DNA of 57,108 nt. Source: JAUMBM01 sp964441755. Its GTDB lineage: Bacteria; Bacteroidota; Bacteroidia; Chitinophagales; Saprospiraceae. Under the pieces are notes generated by a model. The model did no database searches, was not told the DNA's origin, and worked only from the letters and a program-made list of their open reading frames with translations. A program made the translations under genes and the position numbers. Positions 53,620 to 57,108 of the stretch are shown one piece after another (the stretch's first letter is position 1; each line of letters begins with the position of its first letter). Location: positions 1-57,108 of the forward strand of contig CAYTVG010000023.1 in the NCBI GenBank assembly GCA_964441755.1, read 5' to 3'.

Positions 53620-54491
53620 GGTTTTTTGGGAAAAAATGGGGGCACGGGCCGCCTGCTGCCGGCGCCGGCCCGCGCTGTGAGCGGCCTGGTTTTTTTTGGG
53701 GTAAAAATGTAAAAAGCTGACAGCCAGTTGGGTGGAAAAGCGCTTGGGGATTAGTGCAAGGGCACAGCCAGCCGCCCGCCCGGGCCGGCCGCCAAGCCGC
53801 GCCCGGCAGTCAGCCTTCCCGCCCGCCCCAATTGTAAAAAAAACCGCGCCAACTGTAACTATTGCAACATAATCCCGTATACTTACGCACTGGCAACATA
53901 CAAAAAAATCGACTTGCTGCACTGCGCCGCACAAACAACTGCCCGCGCAGGAAAAAAAAATAGAAACCTGTAAGAAGTAAAATAACGACAGATTGGTGAG
54001 CGTTAGGCTGGGTATGCACACTAAAACCGATGATTAGCATAGCCTTAAGCAGAAAATCTGATGAACCATGACCGATTATTACAAAGCATTGATTTGCCCC
54101 TTTTCCCCATGGATGAATTCCCGTCTTCCCGCACCGGAATCATCATCACCACAGCCACCCGGGAAGATTCCGGACAGCAACTATGTCCATGACCGATACA
54201 TACCCGTGTCAGCGACGGAGGCTCACGCATCGCCGGCCGCAACTCATGCATTCGAGTTGAAAACTGATCATCATTTTTGGCAAGCAACAGAAAAAAGGAG
54301 GGTAAGGGGTCGGACTGATCTGCTGCATCAATGCCATGTACGAGATTTTCTTATGGTCAACTTGAGTGAAAGTTATTAATCACTGTCATACGTATCAGAT
54401 TACGATTAACTATCCAATCGTAATAAAAAATTGATTGACAATGATTAATAGTATATGTATTAAATCCTAAGCTTTAAAATAATTGAAGCAC
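53620..54491. other. Long spacer before the helicase gene
   Basis: Composition changes from GC-rich to AT-rich across this 870 nt. Frames such as 54068-54379 have no motif and unfavourable composition, and I do not support them. An inverted repeat TTACGATT/AATCGTAA (54400-54407 and 54416-54423, 8-nt spacer) lies about 70 nt before the helicase start and may be an operator. Confidence 0.5.
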
Positions 54492-57065
54492 ATGAAACAG
54501 TTTATTGCAGGAAGTGTGATTGATAATTTATTCGATCTGTTGGGTAGCACTACCACTGAGAGAGCTTCTGCACAAAAATTAGCAAAATGGTTATCTCACT
54601 TTCAGTTAAAAAGTAAATCAAAATTTGAAAATAATGACTTTGAATATAAATCAAATTTTTCTGTAATTATTAATCTACTTCAGCGAGGTTATCCCACTAA
54701 ATTGAATTTTCATGCTTTTGAAAGCCTCGTTGAAAGATCAAATATTTTTAAATTTAATACAAAAGATGAAAACGCTTACTCTCTGAATATTGAAAATAGT
54801 CAAAAAGAAATTGCAGATCTGGTTTATAGAAGCCTACATATTATTGATCCAAGAATTTCATTGGAAGAACATAGCTCTACATATCAGCAATCGTGGGAAA
54901 GGCTTGGTAGTGAGTTTGAAGAAGACTTTCTGTATAATAAGCTTCCGAATTCATTTAGAGAAAATGGGTCATTTATTATTCAATTAATGGCTTCTCAGAG
55001 AACTATTCGTAGCATAGTTTCTGAAAATTATGATTTTAATACCCTCAGAGAAGAAATACAAAATAATTTTGTTGAGCAAAGAACTGATTTTTCGATAGAA
55101 TTTCCATATTATGGTTTGAATAAGCCCAAAGGGATTGTTGTTGAGATTGATGGATCTCAGCATCAAAGTGCTGAGCAACAATATCTAGATATAAAACGAG
55201 ATCAAGCAGTAGTACATAGTGGTTGGAATAACACCATACGAATAAAAACATCTGAGTTTAGGACAAATCAAATATTTGATAAAATACGATCATTATTTAT
55301 TCCTGCTATTGAAAACGAGTATATAAAAATTACTGCGGATAATTACACAAATCCCTTATGGGATTCCGAACTTGGTCTGGAAGTATTGCAATTAACTTTA
55401 ATTCCATTCGGGATTTCAAGATTGCAAAGGGCATATATTGAGTTTTTAATACACAATGAATCATCGCTGAAAGATATTTCAAAAATCAAAATTGCTGTTA
55501 TTGAGAGAGATGTTCCCTGTGCAAAACTTGCAATGGATGATCTAAATATTTTAATTCAATCGCTAAGCCAACTTAGCTCGGAGAAGTATGATTTTCCTGA
55601 TGTGGAACTAGAGGTATTTTCAACTTCAGAATTCATTAATAGCAAATACCAATTTGCGAATGTGAGACTAATTTCGGATTTTGACTGGACAAAAAAGTAT
55701 GATCTTTTGATTGATATATCAATTTTGGATCGTAATGAAAATCAACCTCTAATTTTAAGTAATTCTGATGAAATAATTACTATCAGGTCAGTACATTATT
55801 TAACAGCTAAGAGAAAAGTAGCAACTAATAGTCTAATAAACTATCATCCATTTTGCAATTATTTGAATGATCAGGGGACTTGGGAAATAGCAGATTCTAA
55901 ATTTAAAGAAGGTATTGATTATCTTTTGAAATCTATTTTTCGAAAAAAAGAATTCAGGCCTGGTCAATTACCAATTATGCATAATGCGCTTCAATGCAAG
56001 AGTGTTATCGGCTTATTACCAACTGGCGGGGGTAAATCTCTAACTTATCAAATATCTGCTCTTCTCCAGCCGGGTATTTGCTTAGTTATTGATCCTATCA
56101 GGTCTTTAATGAAGGATCAGGTAGATGGTCTCAATAGAAATTTAATTGATTCATGCGTATTTATAAACTCTACATTAAGGGGAGAAGCCAAAAGGGAAGC
56201 CATGCGTCAACTTGCAGAGGGTGAAGTTCAGTTTGCATTTGTTTCACCTGAAAGATTGCAAATGGAGGAATTTCGACTACTGCTGAATGAAATGTTTAAT
56301 AAAGGCCATTACTTTAGTTATTGTGTGATTGATGAGGTACACTGCGTATCAGAATGGGGTCATGATTTTCGGACAGCATACCTAAGGCTCGGTGAAAGTG
56401 CTATGAGTTATTGTAAAACTAAAGATAGGGAGAATATTACTCTTTTTGGACTTACTGCAACGGCCTCTTATGATGTTTTAGCTGATGTTCAGCGAGAACT
56501 TTCCGGAAATGATGAGAGTAAGTTGCTATCGGAAGAAGCAATTGTCAGATCAGAGTACACTAAAAGAAATGAATTACAGTACATTATTGAGGAGGTAACC
56601 ATACCTATGACCTCATTCAGGGATACTTGGGCATTAAAGAGAGAAGTAAGTTCTAAGAAGAAAGAAAAAGCTCAGGAACTCTTAACTACGATACCTGAAA
56701 AAATCAGTGAACTTCAAGATAATTATAAGTTGGTATTTTCAGATAGGGAGTGGGAGCATAATGAAAATAATGAACAGCAATCATTTAATCAAATGCGGAT
56801 TGAAGAATATGATGCGGCTAATTTTTATCAGAAAAAAAACGCTGGACTTATATTTTGTCCACACACAAAGGGCTCACTCGGAGTTACTGATAGGTTTAAA
56901 AACGTGGGGGCTGCTATGAGAGAGGGATTTTTTGATGTTTTATCAACTCAACCGGATATTAATGCAGGCTTTTTTATGGGTTCAGGCAATGATAGTGATG
57001 GGATTAGCCAGGTTATTCAGGAAGAATCATTCAATAACCAAGATAAATTTATCGTAAAAGCTTAG
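54492..57065 (+). CDS. SF2 (RecQ-like) helicase with N-terminal nuclease-like domain, probably truncated
   Basis: 857 residues from the ATG at 54492 (a TTG three codons earlier is less likely). Around residues 205-240 lies GIVVEIDGSQHQ followed by DIKRDQAV, a PD-(D/E)xK/DUF559-like nuclease core. The helicase part begins about 485 (RPGQLPIMHN) with LLPTGGGKSLTYQ (motif I), VIDPIRSLMKDQ (Ia), FVSPERLQ, VIDEVHCVSEWGHDF (motif II) and LFGLTATA (motif III). In RecQ relatives the second RecA lobe has motifs V and VI (ATKAFGMGIDKP and Q-x-GRAGR). Here the chain stops after QEESFNNQDKFIVKA without either. It is AT-rich against GC-rich neighbours, so recently acquired, and probably a defence protein. 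The truncation could be natural, a frameshift, or a sequencing error. Confidence 0.75.
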   Translation: MKQFIAGSVIDNLFDLLGSTTTERASAQKLAKWLSHFQLKSKSKFENNDFEYKSNFSVIINLLQRGYPTKLNFHAFESLVERSNIFKFNTKDENAYSLNIENSQKEIADLVYRSLHIIDPRISLEEHSSTYQQSWERLGSEFEEDFLYNKLPNSFRENGSFIIQLMASQRTIRSIVSENYDFNTLREEIQNNFVEQRTDFSIEFPYYGLNKPKGIVVEIDGSQHQSAEQQYLDIKRDQAVVHSGWNNTIRIKTSEFRTNQIFDKIRSLFIPAIENEYIKITADNYTNPLWDSELGLEVLQLTLIPFGISRLQRAYIEFLIHNESSLKDISKIKIAVIERDVPCAKLAMDDLNILIQSLSQLSSEKYDFPDVELEVFSTSEFINSKYQFANVRLISDFDWTKKYDLLIDISILDRNENQPLILSNSDEIITIRSVHYLTAKRKVATNSLINYHPFCNYLNDQGTWEIADSKFKEGIDYLLKSIFRKKEFRPGQLPIMHNALQCKSVIGLLPTGGGKSLTYQISALLQPGICLVIDPIRSLMKDQVDGLNRNLIDSCVFINSTLRGEAKREAMRQLAEGEVQFAFVSPERLQMEEFRLLLNEMFNKGHYFSYCVIDEVHCVSEWGHDFRTAYLRLGESAMSYCKTKDRENITLFGLTATASYDVLADVQRELSGNDESKLLSEEAIVRSEYTKRNELQYIIEEVTIPMTSFRDTWALKREVSSKKKEKAQELLTTIPEKISELQDNYKLVFSDREWEHNENNEQQSFNQMRIEEYDAANFYQKKNAGLIFCPHTKGSLGVTDRFKNVGAAMREGFFDVLSTQPDINAGFFMGSGNDSDGISQVIQEESFNNQDKFIVKA

Positions 57066-57108
57066 CCATATTTCTTAACACGAGATAAATTCAGGAATCT
57101 TTAGTAGC

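Noticed and set aside
54068..54379. 103-codon frame upstream of the helicase
   Set aside because: No motif, mixed composition and overlapping equally plausible minus-strand frame; kept as spacer.
1..57108. tRNA or rRNA genes
   Set aside because: I looked for cloverleaf-like CCA ends and rRNA signatures in the spacers and saw none, though a covariance-model search would be needed to be sure.

Overview
The window looks like a chromosomal segment of a GC-rich Bacteroidota bacterium, probably a member of the Saprospiria (Lewinella/Phaeodactylibacter-like). The evidence is two secreted proteins with type IX secretion (T9SS) C-terminal tails, a TonB-dependent receptor with an N-terminal carboxypeptidase-D-like plug extension, a TPR-TM-HTH regulator, and promoters resembling the Bacteroidota TTTG / TAnnTTTG pattern. 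It is an accessory, defence-rich region: base composition swings from very GC-rich (cassettes A and B) to AT-rich (Gabija-like genes, the AbiE pair, the last helicase), and the spacers are packed with dispersed repeats, palindromes and gene remnants.

Region 1 (1-16014) holds three tandem cassettes, each introduced by the same ~115 bp promoter/leader. Cassettes A (413-5966) and B (6547-12977) each encode a TIR-iSTAND protein, a MoxR-type AAA+ ATPase and a large membrane protein. The large protein has a MoxR-partner (CoxE-like) N-terminus, a degenerate vWA-like domain and a C-terminal formylglycine-generating-enzyme (FGE/C-type-lectin) domain. The last ~33 codons of the two FGE domains differ exactly as two variable regions of a diversity-generating retroelement (DGR) would. 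Fifteen codons differ only at positions 1 and 2, third bases in those codons never change, and the differing positions reduce to an AAY-AAY-AAY / AAY pattern between constant blocks. No reverse transcriptase or template repeat is visible in the window. The best reading is an NTP-dependent TIR conflict system whose sensor tip is diversified in trans. Cassette C (13819-16014) keeps the leader and TIR module but fuses them to a beta-rich region, a CHAT protease and a second TIR domain.

Region 2 (16329-26945) is a type I restriction-modification operon (hsdM-hsdS-hsdR) followed closely by a Gabija-like pair (OLD-family ATPase/TOPRIM nuclease plus a short UvrD-like helicase). A PIN-domain gene with an overlapping partner gene follows on the opposite strand.

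Region 3 (26946-36600) contains an AbiEi/AbiEii pair with two near-identical palindromic operators, composite non-coding repeat arrays, a duplicated ~425 bp repeat carrying the 3' end of an outer-membrane protein gene, an AraC regulator with a PDZ/hydrolase/propeller protein, and an orphan AbiEi-like gene whose toxin partner is cut short by a mobile palindrome.

Region 4 (36650-57108) has more housekeeping or surface genes: a 1308-residue choice-of-anchor I protein, an outer-membrane barrel, an AraC regulator, an SDR, a HipBA module with an 18-bp-arm operator, a TonB receptor, an FG-GAP T9SS protein and a TPR-HTH regulator. It ends with an AT-rich nuclease-helicase protein that appears to have lost its C-terminal helicase motifs.
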